Shown: one piece after another, positions 6,520 through 14,321 of the stretch | Numbering within the stretch: the stretch's first letter is position 1 | Layout of the letters: each line of letters begins with the position of its first letter | NCBI GenBank assembly: GCA_029063275.1 | Contig: JAIDOO010000081.1 | Location: 1-17,949 of the forward strand | DNA length: 17,949 bases | Source: Clostridia bacterium | Lineage (GTDB): Bacteria; Bacillota; Clostridia; Christensenellales; Borkfalkiaceae | Reading direction: 5' to 3' | Notes under the pieces: model-generated | Database searches by the model: none | What the model saw: only the letters and a program-made list of their open reading frames with translations | Told to the model about the DNA's origin: nothing | Program-made: the position numbers and the translations under genes

Positions 6520-9500
6520 TTAAGTAAAACTTATTGCAAATTTTAAAAATTTTGTCATTTCGAGCATTGTTTTGGTCGGACTGCGTCTCGGTCTGAAAAT
6601 AATCAGGGGCGCTTTTGCCATTGAAAGTTTTACGCTGTCTTTAAAGTTATCCAGCGCGGCGGCAAGTCTTTTATCGTTTAACGAATTTATCGAGGGAAGC
6701 TCGAACGCTCCCTCCTTGCCGTCCACGCAGATTTTTTTGACGTTGAATTTTGCGGCGTACGACTTCAACACTGCGATAATAAGAAGATTTAAAACCTCGT
6801 CGGGCATTGGTCCGTAGTTGTCCTCTATTGAAAGGCAAACACGTTTATAATCCTCAACCGAACGGATTTCGGCAATCTGTTTATAACAGTCCATTCTGCC
6901 CGCGCCCGACTCGACGTAGCTCTCGGGTATGTATGCGGTAGTCTTTATTTCAAGTTCTGCCGAGTACGAGCTTTCGCCCGTAAGCTCTTCCTTTAACAAT
7001 TTCGAATACAGCTCGTAGCCCACCTTATCCATATGCCCGTGCTGTTCCGCGCCGAGCACGTTGCCCGCACCGCGGATTTCCAAATCTCGCATTGCGACCT
7101 TGAAACCCGAACCGAGTTCGGTAAACTGCATTATAGCTTTAAGCCTTTCAGCCGCGTCCGAAGTCAAAACCTTTTCGGGCTTGAAAGTAAAATATGCGTG
7201 CGCAAGGCGCGAGCCTCGCCCCACTCTTCCGCGAAGCTGGTAAAGCTGTGATATCCCCAGCCTGTCGGCATCGATTACTATAATCGTGTTGGCGTTGGGG
7301 AGGTCTATTCCGTTTTCGATTATAGTTGTAGTTACCAGTATGTTTTTCTCTCCTCGGTAGAACGAGAACACGCTGTTTTCAAGCTTGTCGCGCTCCATTC
7401 TGCCGTGCGCGTAACACACCTTGCCCTCGGGGACAATTTCGGCAATTTTTCCTGCGAACGAAGATATAGTTTCCACCCTGTTGTACAGGATAAAAAGCTG
7501 ACCGCCACGCGACAGCTCCCTTATACACGCGTCGCGTATAAGCGCCTCGGTTTCCTCTACGACATAGGTCTGAACAGGCAGTCTTTTCTGCGGCGGGGTA
7601 TTGATTGTGCTTATATCCCTTATGCCTGAGAGCGACATATGCAGGGTGCGCGGTATGGGCGTAGCCGTCATTGTAAGACAGTCTATATCCGACTTGATGT
7701 GTTTTATCTTTTCCTTGTGCTCGACGCCGAAGCGCTGTTCTTCGTCCAAAACCAAAAGACCTAAATTATCGAACTTAACGTCCCCTGACAAAAGCCTGTG
7801 CGTTCCGACGATGAAATCTATATCTCCGTCTGCAAGTCTCTTTAATGTTTCAGCCTGCTGTTTCGGCGTTTTGAAGCGGTTTAACTTTTCCACCTTTACG
7901 CCGAAGTCCTTGAACCTTTCCATCGCGGTATTGAAATGCTGTTCCGAAAGCACTGTGCCCGGGCACATCAAAGCCGCCTGCCTTCCGCCGAGCACACAAA
8001 GGTACACCGCACGGAGCGCGACTTCCGTCTTGCCAAAACCGACGTCGCCGCAAAGCAGTCTGTCCATCACCTTTTCCGAACACATATCCGCTTTAATCTC
8101 TTCAATCGACGCAAGCTGGTCGGGCGTTTCCTCATAGATAAACGCGTCTTCGAACTCCTGCATCATAACGGAATTTTCGGGGAATTTAAATCCCTTTTTC
8201 TCGCCGCGTTCTTTGTAAAGCTGTTTTAAGTCGAAAGCGAGCGCGCGTATAGAGCGCTTTACCCTTTCCTTTATCCTGTCGAAATCCGCTCCGCCTATTT
8301 TTGAAAGGGGCGGATTTGTTTCGCCGACGTATTTCGAAAGCACGTCCATCTGCTCGACGGGGACATACAAAACGTCGCCGCCCTTGTACTCAACGGAAAC
8401 GTATTCTTTTATTCCGTCGGTGGTTTCGATTTTTTGTGTGCCCGTGATTTTGCCTATACCGTGTTTTTCATGTACGGCATAGTCGCCGATTTCGGGCGCT
8501 GTGAACATATCGCCGCGTTTTCTTTTTATGCGCTTTGTAACCGCTTTCGTATATAAGTCGCTACTTCCTAAAATCACTAACTTACTTTCGTGGATTATAA
8601 GACCGTGAGGCATTTCCCCGGAAGTTATCGAAACGCCGTGTAAGGCTTCGAGCCGTTCGGGAACGGGATAAACAGGCAGATACTCGTCGGTTAACAGCGC
8701 GGCAAGCTTTTCGTATCTTTGGATACCGCCGGTAAAAATCAGAATCCTGTACCCGTTTGAAAGCCAGTTCTTTAAATCGGTGATGAGCTGAGGCATCGCG
8801 TTGAGATACGACGGCGCGGGCGACGAGCTGAAATTATAAGTTTTTAAAGGCGTAAAAAACTGCGTGCTTGTAGTGAACGTCTGCAAGGCAAGACAACGGA
8901 ATTTTTTAAAACCCTCGGTAAGACTTTCCGGCGGGATTAACTGACCTATACTGAAATTAAAGGCTTCACCCGCTTTTTTAAGCTCCTGAACGCGCTGGGA
9001 ATGTTCTTTGTAAATTCCGTTCATTGCGTCGTTTAACAGTTTGCATTCGTCGAAAACTATTAATGTATCCTTATCCAGAATATCGAATACGGTACGGGCA
9101 CAGCTTAAAAGCGGCATTACGAACGACGCACCCGCAAAGGGAGCGCCCGAATCAAGCTTAATAAAAATATCGTCTGAAATCGCTTTGGCGCGTCGAAGGG
9201 CTTCGGACGGGCTGTTTTTAAGGCAGTTTGAAATTTCCGCCTTTACCCTTGCCGTATCTTCGCCGTTATAGCTGACGTCGGTAGCGGAAACCACGCAGAT
9301 ACTATTTACTTCTTCAAGCCTTTCACCGCTTGTCGTATCGTAAGGACGTATTTTTTCCACGGTATCGCCGAAGAAGTCTATGCGGACGGGGTTGTCGCTG
9401 TTTATCGGATACAAATCGAGAATATCTCCGCGCACCGCAAACGAACCTTTGCTGTCAACTGAATACTCGCGCGAATAGCCCATTTTTACAAGCTTTTGGG

Positions 9501-9930
9501 GAATAGCGGAATAGTCGTATTCCTTTCCCACCTCAAACACTACGTAATCGATATGCGCGGGAAAAAGCTGCATTATGCTTTCAACGTCCGCCACAACTAT
9601 GCGTGCGCCCGTCTGCATCGAATGAATTGCCGAAAGTCTTTTAAAAAGAGCGTCTTTTGAAAGAGCGTCCTTGTATAAAATCACCTCGTCTTTGGCTAAA
9701 AGATGCGTACAGCTTTTACCAGACAGCGCACTGATTGAGTTAAACGCTTTCGCCGCGGAAACGCTGTCCGAAGTTATGTAAAGGATTTTCTGCTCGGACA
9801 ATGCGGACAGCAAATATTTGTGCGCTTCCGAAACGCCGAAAACCGCCGTCGGAGTTCCGAGGCGGACGTCGTTACCGAGGGAATCATAGTTCCCCCCTAA
9901 ATTGCGGTAGGTAAAGAATTGACTATCCAA
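6520..9930 (-). CDS. mfd: transcription-repair coupling factor Mfd
   Basis: Mfd removes RNA polymerase stalled at DNA lesions and recruits UvrA. The protein is 1136 residues, near the usual 1150-1180. Visible parts in order: the UvrB-like N-terminal region (GYSREYSV and FAVRGDILDLYP, about 151-175), the RNA-polymerase-interacting domain around 480-540 (YAVHEKHGIGKI at 484-495), Walker A GDVGFGKTE (628-636), DEEQ box (729-732), TATP motif III (755-758), motif VI QLRGRVGRG (898-906), and the C-terminal TRCF domain from about 985. All motor motifs are intact. The start is TTG: there is no ATG nearby and AAAGG stands 8 nt before the TTG. Only 20 nt separate it from pth, so the two are co-transcribed, as in other Firmicutes. 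Confidence 0.98.
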   Translation of the reverse strand: MDSQFFTYRNLGGNYDSLGNDVRLGTPTAVFGVSEAHKYLLSALSEQKILYITSDSVSAAKAFNSISALSGKSCTHLLAKDEVILYKDALSKDALFKRLSAIHSMQTGARIVVADVESIMQLFPAHIDYVVFEVGKEYDYSAIPQKLVKMGYSREYSVDSKGSFAVRGDILDLYPINSDNPVRIDFFGDTVEKIRPYDTTSGERLEEVNSICVVSATDVSYNGEDTARVKAEISNCLKNSPSEALRRAKAISDDIFIKLDSGAPFAGASFVMPLLSCARTVFDILDKDTLIVFDECKLLNDAMNGIYKEHSQRVQELKKAGEAFNFSIGQLIPPESLTEGFKKFRCLALQTFTTSTQFFTPLKTYNFSSSPAPSYLNAMPQLITDLKNWLSNGYRILIFTGGIQRYEKLAALLTDEYLPVYPVPERLEALHGVSITSGEMPHGLIIHESKLVILGSSDLYTKAVTKRIKRKRGDMFTAPEIGDYAVHEKHGIGKITGTQKIETTDGIKEYVSVEYKGGDVLYVPVEQMDVLSKYVGETNPPLSKIGGADFDRIKERVKRSIRALAFDLKQLYKERGEKKGFKFPENSVMMQEFEDAFIYEETPDQLASIEEIKADMCSEKVMDRLLCGDVGFGKTEVALRAVYLCVLGGRQAALMCPGTVLSEQHFNTAMERFKDFGVKVEKLNRFKTPKQQAETLKRLADGDIDFIVGTHRLLSGDVKFDNLGLLVLDEEQRFGVEHKEKIKHIKSDIDCLTMTATPIPRTLHMSLSGIRDISTINTPPQKRLPVQTYVVEETEALIRDACIRELSRGGQLFILYNRVETISSFAGKIAEIVPEGKVCYAHGRMERDKLENSVFSFYRGEKNILVTTTIIENGIDLPNANTIIVIDADRLGISQLYQLRGRVGRGSRLAHAYFTFKPEKVLTSDAAERLKAIMQFTELGSGFKVAMRDLEIRGAGNVLGAEQHGHMDKVGYELYSKLLKEELTGESSYSAELEIKTTAYIPESYVESGAGRMDCYKQIAEIRSVEDYKRVCLSIEDNYGPMPDEVLNLLIIAVLKSYAAKFNVKKICVDGKEGAFELPSINSLNDKRLAAALDNFKDSVKLSMAKAPLIIFRPRRSPTKTMLEMTKFLKFAISFT

Positions 9931-9950
9931 AATACTTACCTTTAAATATA

Positions 9951-10514
9951 TTAACCGTTGTATGCGGTCATCACCAGTTCTGTTTTTTCACCCTTGGCAA
10001 GAGCTATCGCCGCATCCGCCGCACGCCCGCAGGCGGCGACAAACAAATCGTAATCTTCCTTTCTGACCTCGGAAAGGACGTAGTTTATAATGGGGATATT
10101 TACTTCGCTGTCGCGTATTCCTATTCTTATCCTCGCGAAGTTCGATGTATTAATTTCGGATATTACCGAGCGCATACCGTTATGGGTCCCCGCGCTTCCC
10201 GAGGGGCGTATCCTCACGGCGCCCTTAGGAATATCGTAATCGTCGTAGATTATAACGAGGTCATCGGCAGTTGCTTTGTATTTTGCCAACAGCTGTTTTA
10301 CAGCCCTGCCGCTTAAATTCATATAGGTAACGGGGCGCGCGATAATCACCTTTTCGCCGCCGACGTTACCCTCCGCAACCCAGGACTCGCATTCTTTTTT
10401 TTTGAATTTTACGCCCAGTTTTGCCGCAACGTCGCCGACGGCGATATAACCCATATTGTGAAAAGTTTTCAGATACTTTTCTTCGGGATTGCCCAAACCC
10501 ACTATAATTTTCAT
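9951..10514 (-). CDS. pth: peptidyl-tRNA hydrolase
   Basis: Pth cleaves peptidyl-tRNA released by abortive translation and recycles the tRNA. From the chosen ATG the protein has 187 residues, the normal size. Key residues by comparison with the E. coli enzyme: N9 in GLGNP, catalytic H19, N66 in YMNLSG, D91 in YDDYDIP, and N112 in GSAGTHNG. The frame is open to 10541, but the ATG at 10512-10514 has AAAGGA a few bases before it and starts the canonical MKIIVGLGNP. The usual TRHN around the catalytic histidine reads TFHN here. It lies between prs and mfd. An 8-bp hairpin in the gap to prs may tune how much transcript reaches it. Confidence 0.97.
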   Translation of the reverse strand: MKIIVGLGNPEEKYLKTFHNMGYIAVGDVAAKLGVKFKKKECESWVAEGNVGGEKVIIARPVTYMNLSGRAVKQLLAKYKATADDLVIIYDDYDIPKGAVRIRPSGSAGTHNGMRSVISEINTSNFARIRIGIRDSEVNIPIINYVLSEVRKEDYDLFVAACGRAADAAIALAKGEKTELVMTAYNG

Positions 10515-10535
10515 CTCTTTCCTTTTTAAATCAAA

Positions 10536-10555
10536 CGCCACAGCGTACTGTGGCG
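10536..10555 (-). terminator. intercistronic hairpin between prs and pth, possible weak attenuator
   Basis: An 8-bp perfect stem, CGCCACAG with CTGTGGCG, closed by a 4-nt loop, lies in the 49-nt gap between prs and pth. On the minus strand it is followed by TTTGATTT, a poor T-run, so termination would be partial. It could instead protect the prs mRNA 3' end or mark a processing site. Confidence 0.4.
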
Positions 10556-10563
10556 GTTTGTTA

Positions 10564-11511
10564 TCAGTCGTATATTTTTGACATTGGTCTGTCGAGGTAA
10601 ACGTTTTCGATTGCCGACGCGAATATAGGCGCGGTGGTAATCATTTTGAAAATCGGCAACATCTTCTCTTCGGGAATGTTGATAGTATCAAGCATTGCAA
10701 GCTCGGTAATGGGAGAAGCCTTTAATCTGTCGATTGCGGGACCGGATAAAACCCCGTGCGAACAGCAAGCGTAAATTTCTTTCGCGCCGGCTTCCTTCAA
10801 CGCTTTCGCGCCCTGCACGATTGTGCCTGCGGTATCGATCATATCGTCAATCATAAGGCAGTTTTTGCCTTTTACGTCGCCGATAATATTCATAACCTCC
10901 ATAACGTTCGCCTTGGGGCGGCGCTTGTCGATTATAGCCATTTTAGCGTCCATACGGGTAGCAACCTTCCGCGCCCTCGCAACAGAGCCGATATCGGGCG
11001 AAACCACCACAAAATCGTCGTCCACCTTGGGTTTGAAGTGATTGTACAGCGTAGGACCGCCGACGAGGTTGTCCAGAGGAATATCGAAAAAGCCCTGTAT
11101 TTGCAGGCAGTGCAGGTCCATTGTAAGAACCCTGTCCGCACCTGCCGAAGTTATAAGATTGGCAACGAGCTTTGCCGTAATAGGCTCGCGCGAACGCGCC
11201 TTTCTGTCCTGACGGGCATAGCCGAAATAGGGAATTACGGCGGTAATTCTTCCCGCGCTTGCACGCTTCGCCGCGTCAATCATAATGAGAAGCTCCATAA
11301 GATTGGTGTTTACGGGCGCGCTCGTAGACTGTATGAGGAACACGTCTTTTCCGCGGATAGACTCGTCGTAGCGGACGTAAATCTCGCCGTCTGAAAAATG
11401 CGTTACCTCCATCTGTCCGAGCGAAGTGTTAAGCTGTTTTGCAATAGCTTCTGCAAGGGGTTTGTTTGAATTACCAGTAAAGATTTTAATTTCGTTACCG
11501 TGGTTAATCAT
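10564..11511 (-). CDS. prs: ribose-phosphate pyrophosphokinase (PRPP synthase)
   Basis: Transfers pyrophosphate from ATP to ribose 5-phosphate to make PRPP for purine, pyrimidine, NAD, histidine and tryptophan synthesis. The 315 residues equal the normal class I length. Visible motifs: the flexible loop region [13 protein letters not shown] (98-110), MDLH (131-134), the ribose-phosphate region [14 protein letters not shown] (169-182) and the PRPP-binding loop DDMIDTAGT (222-230). The ATG is preceded by GGAGG at an unusually long spacing of about 13 nt; no better start is present. It has its own promoter and an approximately 80-nt leader, and heads the prs-pth-mfd group. Confidence 0.98.
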   Translation of the reverse strand: MINHGNEIKIFTGNSNKPLAEAIAKQLNTSLGQMEVTHFSDGEIYVRYDESIRGKDVFLIQSTSAPVNTNLMELLIMIDAAKRASAGRITAVIPYFGYARQDRKARSREPITAKLVANLITSAGADRVLTMDLHCLQIQGFFDIPLDNLVGGPTLYNHFKPKVDDDFVVVSPDIGSVARARKVATRMDAKMAIIDKRRPKANVMEVMNIIGDVKGKNCLMIDDMIDTAGTIVQGAKALKEAGAKEIYACCSHGVLSGPAIDRLKASPITELAMLDTINIPEEKMLPIFKMITTAPIFASAIENVYLDRPMSKIYD

Positions 11512-11598
11512 TTGGGTTTTAATTCCTCCGATTTTACATTCGTATTCAAAGAGAGTTTTCCCTCTCGTTCGTTCCTTTGGTTTTGGGCTCCGTATACC

Positions 11599-11627
11599 AT
11601 TTTATTATCATACGGCTTTAAAGTCAA
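11599..11627 (-). promoter_or_regulatory. promoter of prs
   Basis: On the minus strand, TTGACT (11622-11627), a 17-bp spacer and TAAAAT (11599-11604). The start near 11592 gives a leader of about 80 nt. The leader has a small GAGAG/CTCTC hairpin (11551-11566) before the GGAGG site; no known riboswitch was recognised in it. Confidence 0.7.
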
Positions 11628-11664
11628 CTTAAATTGCCGAACAATTTGCCTATGGAAGTATTTT

Positions 11665-12123
11665 TCAGTTTTCGTGTTTTTCTGACTTTCTTACCCGTGA
11701 AAAGAACGCGGAAAGAATTTCGGCGCACTCCTCTTCCATAATCCCGCCCTCCACTTCTATTGTGTGGTTAACAAGATTCGAAGCGGCAAGCTGAGCCGTC
11801 ATTGAACGCCCCTTGCCTTCCGGCGCGCCGTAGTATACCTTTTTAATACGCGCGTTAAGCATTGCGCCGAGACACATCGGGCAGGGCTCTAACGTAACGT
11901 AAATCTCGCACTCGGGTATGCGCCAGCTTTTCAGCTTTTTGCACGCTTTTTCAATCGCCTCTATCTCCGCGTGGGCGGTGGCAATCTGTCTTTTGGTGCG
12001 CCTGTTGTGTCCGCGCGAAATAATTTTTCCGCCGCACACCACAACCGCGCCGATGGGCACCTCGCCCTCGTCCATTGCTTTTTGCGCGCATTTAAGCGCG
12101 GCTTGCATAAATTTATCAGCCAT
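11665..12123 (-). CDS. tadA: tRNA-specific adenosine deaminase TadA
   Basis: TadA converts adenosine 34 to inosine in the wobble position of tRNA-Arg(ACG). It belongs to the zinc-dependent cytidine/deoxycytidylate deaminase fold. The 152 residues include HAE at 51-53 (zinc ligand H51, catalytic E53) and PCPMC at 80-84 (zinc ligands C81 and C84), plus the typical N-terminal EVPIGAVVV. Length is normal. It overlaps the 3' end of the M14 peptidase gene by 8 nt, with GGA 5 nt before the ATG, so it is the last gene of the CPBP-rlmH-M14-tadA operon. No clear intrinsic terminator follows; only a weak 6-bp hairpin lies before the prs promoter. Confidence 0.96.
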   Translation of the reverse strand: MADKFMQAALKCAQKAMDEGEVPIGAVVVCGGKIISRGHNRRTKRQIATAHAEIEAIEKACKKLKSWRIPECEIYVTLEPCPMCLGAMLNARIKKVYYGAPEGKGRSMTAQLAASNLVNHTIEVEGGIMEEECAEILSAFFSRVRKSEKHEN

Positions 12124-12844
12124 ACTTTTCCGTAAAAATTTTGAGCGCTTTAAAGCACTTCTTCAAATATTTTATATTGGTTATCGGGTGTTCGAGGCTG
12201 TCCGCCCCGCACTCAATGGTGTAAGCGGGGATACACAGTTTTTTAATACACCAGTCCTTGTATCCGCCCGACGAGCCGTAAATTTTTTTAACCTCGTACC
12301 CCGTCGCCTGCTTTAAAATTTCCGCTCCGCGCATATCGCCCTTGCCGTCAAACTCCCAGTAAATTTCTTCACCCTTGGTATGAAAGCTGAGCGTAACATA
12401 CGGGCGGATTTTTTTAGTGAATTCGCGCAGGGCTATCGTTTCCACCTCTGAAAACGGAAAATCCCCTATGCAGTTTTCACTGCCGCGTATACGCGTGTTC
12501 AGTCTGCCCGTTCCCCAGTTGGCGTCGAAATTGCAGTTTAAATCCACGCCGCGCGCATTAGCCTTCCATAGCGGGTGTGTACCCTGGCTGTATTGCGCTC
12601 CGTCGGGATTGACAAGCGGAATTACCCAACCGCCTCCGCGCTTTAAACCCAGCTTAATATGCTTTAATGCAAGCCGTGCGGTAATCCATTCCCTGCCGTG
12701 AATGGCGTAAGTTGAAATGAACTGTCTGCCCGTAAGACTGCCAACGTGCATGGCAAAAATTTCCCTGCCGCGGAACGAGTAGCCTATAACGCATTTTTTG
12801 CCGTCGTAGCTTTGGTAAAATTTTTTAACCTCTTCAAATATCAC
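12116..12844 (-). CDS. M14-family zinc carboxypeptidase, probably a cytoplasmic peptidoglycan-peptide peptidase
   Basis: A 242-residue metallopeptidase of the M14 (carboxypeptidase A-like) family. The zinc motif is HGREW with ligands H49 and E52; the third ligand is H155 in LSFHTKG, and the general base is E211 in YTIECG. NPDGAQY and NARGVDLN are typical of the gamma-D-glutamyl-diamino-acid peptidase branch, which degrades cell-wall peptides. No signal peptide or membrane segment is visible, so it should act in the cytosol. The Arg of the family's usual DLNRN motif, which binds the substrate carboxylate in carboxypeptidase A, is Cys here (DLNCN). The start is uncertain: the best fit is GTG at 12842-12844 with no ribosome binding site, 19 nt after the rlmH stop. 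The substrate is inference. Confidence 0.85.
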   Translation of the reverse strand: MIFEEVKKFYQSYDGKKCVIGYSFRGREIFAMHVGSLTGRQFISTYAIHGREWITARLALKHIKLGLKRGGGWVIPLVNPDGAQYSQGTHPLWKANARGVDLNCNFDANWGTGRLNTRIRGSENCIGDFPFSEVETIALREFTKKIRPYVTLSFHTKGEEIYWEFDGKGDMRGAEILKQATGYEVKKIYGSSGGYKDWCIKKLCIPAYTIECGADSLEHPITNIKYLKKCFKALKIFTEKYG

Positions 12845-12863
12845 ACAATAAAGTATGATTTTG

Positions 12864-13301
12864 TTATTTGTGGTATTCCCCGCCGCCGTTAATCATAAAA
12901 CTCCTATACAGCTGTTCCAGCAGAACTACGCGCATAAGCTGGTGCGGAAAAGTCATATCAGAAAAAGAAAGTTTAAGGTGCGCGGCGTTTTTTACGCTGT
13001 CCGCAAGTCCGCACGACGAGCCTATTATAAAAGTAAATCTGTCCCCGTTGTCGCAAAGAGTTTTTACATAGTCCGCAAGCTGTACGCTTGACAATTTTTT
13101 GCCCTCTATGCAAAGGGCGATAATTTTTCCCTTTGCCGCTCGCAAAATATTTTCACCCTCTTCCGAGAGGTTTTTGCCCTCTGCAATTTCGCGCACTTCA
13201 ACCTTTGCAAAACGCGAAAGCCGTTTTAAATATTCGTCCACTGCCGCGCGGTAAAACTCTTCCTTAATCTTCCCCACGCATACCACGTCTATCTTAATCA
13301 T
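12864..13301 (-). CDS. rlmH: 23S rRNA (pseudouridine-1915 N3) methyltransferase RlmH
   Basis: RlmH is a SPOUT-class methyltransferase that uses S-adenosylmethionine to methylate pseudouridine 1915 in helix 69 of 23S rRNA on the 70S ribosome. Length is 145 residues, as usual. The C-terminal knot region LKLSFSDMTFPHQLMRVVLLEQLYRSF and the final YHK are diagnostic. The usual IGG motif of the cofactor pocket reads IGSSCG (93-98), and the segment before YHK is NGGGE rather than RGEP or similar. The start ATG follows directly on the TAA of the CPBP gene with no gap, so translation is coupled. Confidence 0.96.
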   Translation of the reverse strand: MIKIDVVCVGKIKEEFYRAAVDEYLKRLSRFAKVEVREIAEGKNLSEEGENILRAAKGKIIALCIEGKKLSSVQLADYVKTLCDNGDRFTFIIGSSCGLADSVKNAAHLKLSFSDMTFPHQLMRVVLLEQLYRSFMINGGGEYHK

Positions 13302-14243
13302 TTAAGCACACCCGAACAGCGATAATATCCATATAAGGCTGAACACCGCAATTCCTGCCGAAGCAAAAATATAGAATTTTGCAACGCCCCATTTTTCACC
13401 CTTTTTAAAGGGCTTTTTATCGAGGAATAGCCATACAAGTCCGCCGACAAGCGCAACTGCCGCAAACACGATTATAATAATATTTGCCGTATCGGACATC
13501 ATAAGATTTCCGTCCGCATCGAAAAGATTGCACGCGGCGAAAGTTACTATCAATCCGTTATTTATAACGTGCATCAATATCGACGGCAAAATCGAGCCCG
13601 ACTTAACCGCAACGAATGCGAGCGCGCAGCCCACGATAAATTGATACACGGTCTGTTCGGGCGAGCCGTGAAAGAGCGCGAAGCAAAAGCCGACGGTAAA
13701 TACTGTGGGTAAGCCCCCCATACTCCTTTCACAGCAATTTAAAATTACGCCTCTGAATAAAAACTCTTCCACAAGCGCGGGCAGAATTGCCATAACGAGG
13801 AAAGCGGGGATTATTTTTGCACCGCTTAAATCGGGATAGTAGCTCGAGCTTTCCCTGGGCTGATAGCCGCACAGCTCGAAGAGCTTTACGACGTAAGTGT
13901 TTACGGGACTTACGGCAAATAAAAGCCCGAATATCAGAAGTATGCCGATAAAATAGTATTTGGGTTTGCACTTTACGGGAAAAACCGCTTTATACGGAAT
14001 TTTGCTAACTGCCAAAAATACGGTGCAACATACTGTAAGCGCAATCGGCGAAGCAAGATAATTTATATAGACGTAAGCGTCGCTTTTATCGTCTATGCCA
14101 AATAAAATTATTATTATTCCCGCCATAAGCGACGTAATCAAAAACGCTCCTACGTTTACGCTGAACGCAATTCCGCCGTTTTTTGAGTTAAGGTTGGGAT
14201 ATGCGGTATTAACTTCGCTTTTTAGAGTATTACTCTGTTCCAT
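13302..14243 (-). CDS. CPBP-family intramembrane metalloprotease
   Basis: A 313-residue membrane protein of the CPBP (CAAX protease and bacteriocin-processing, ABI) family. The diagnostic motifs are EEFLFRG (E159, E160, R164), FALFHGS (H192) and HVINN (H225 and N229), which form the intramembrane metal-protease site in Rce1-like enzymes. About eight hydrophobic segments are visible, the first at roughly 26-50. An extra C-terminal membrane pair follows the motifs. It is the first gene of an operon with rlmH, the M14 peptidase and tadA. Its promoter puts the transcription start at or within a base of the start codon, and there is no ribosome binding site. The substrates are unknown; bacteriocin processing or immunity is known for some relatives only. 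Confidence 0.9.
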   Translation of the reverse strand: MEQSNTLKSEVNTAYPNLNSKNGGIAFSVNVGAFLITSLMAGIIIILFGIDDKSDAYVYINYLASPIALTVCCTVFLAVSKIPYKAVFPVKCKPKYYFIGILLIFGLLFAVSPVNTYVVKLFELCGYQPRESSSYYPDLSGAKIIPAFLVMAILPALVEEFLFRGVILNCCERSMGGLPTVFTVGFCFALFHGSPEQTVYQFIVGCALAFVAVKSGSILPSILMHVINNGLIVTFAACNLFDADGNLMMSDTANIIIIVFAAVALVGGLVWLFLDKKPFKKGEKWGVAKFYIFASAGIAVFSLIWILSLFGCA

Positions 14244-14249
14244 AATCCG

Positions 14250-14278
14250 ATTATAGCTTAAAATAACATTTTAGTAAA
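14250..14278 (-). promoter_or_regulatory. promoter of the CPBP operon, predicts a leaderless mRNA
   Basis: On the minus strand, TTTACT (14273-14278), a 17-bp spacer and a perfect TATAAT (14250-14255). Exactly 6 nt separate the -10 box from the ATG at 14243, so the seventh base is the A of the start codon. No Shine-Dalgarno sequence can fit. Confidence 0.65.
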
Positions 14279-14286
14279 ATATTTAA

Positions 14287-14315
14287 TTTACTTTTTGACG
14301 ATTTTGTAATAAAAT
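14287..14315 (+). promoter_or_regulatory. promoter of the fumarate hydratase genes, predicts a leaderless mRNA
   Basis: TTTACT (14287-14292), a 17-bp spacer and TAAAAT (14310-14315), then exactly 6 nt to the ATG at 14322. The -35 box is the same hexamer as in the divergent CPBP promoter; the two form an inverted repeat, AGTAAA-N8-TTTACT (14273-14292). A nearby TTGACG (14295) is only 9 bp from the -10 box and cannot serve as its -35. Confidence 0.6.
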
Positions 14316-14321
14316 TTAAAT

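Noticed and set aside
7601..8137. 178-codon plus-strand frame
   Set aside because: It is opposite the intact helicase motifs of mfd.
11622..11645. AAATTG-TTCGG-CAATTT hairpin after tadA as a terminator
   Set aside because: The stem is only 6 bp and AT-rich, no T-run follows, and it overlaps the -35 box of prs.
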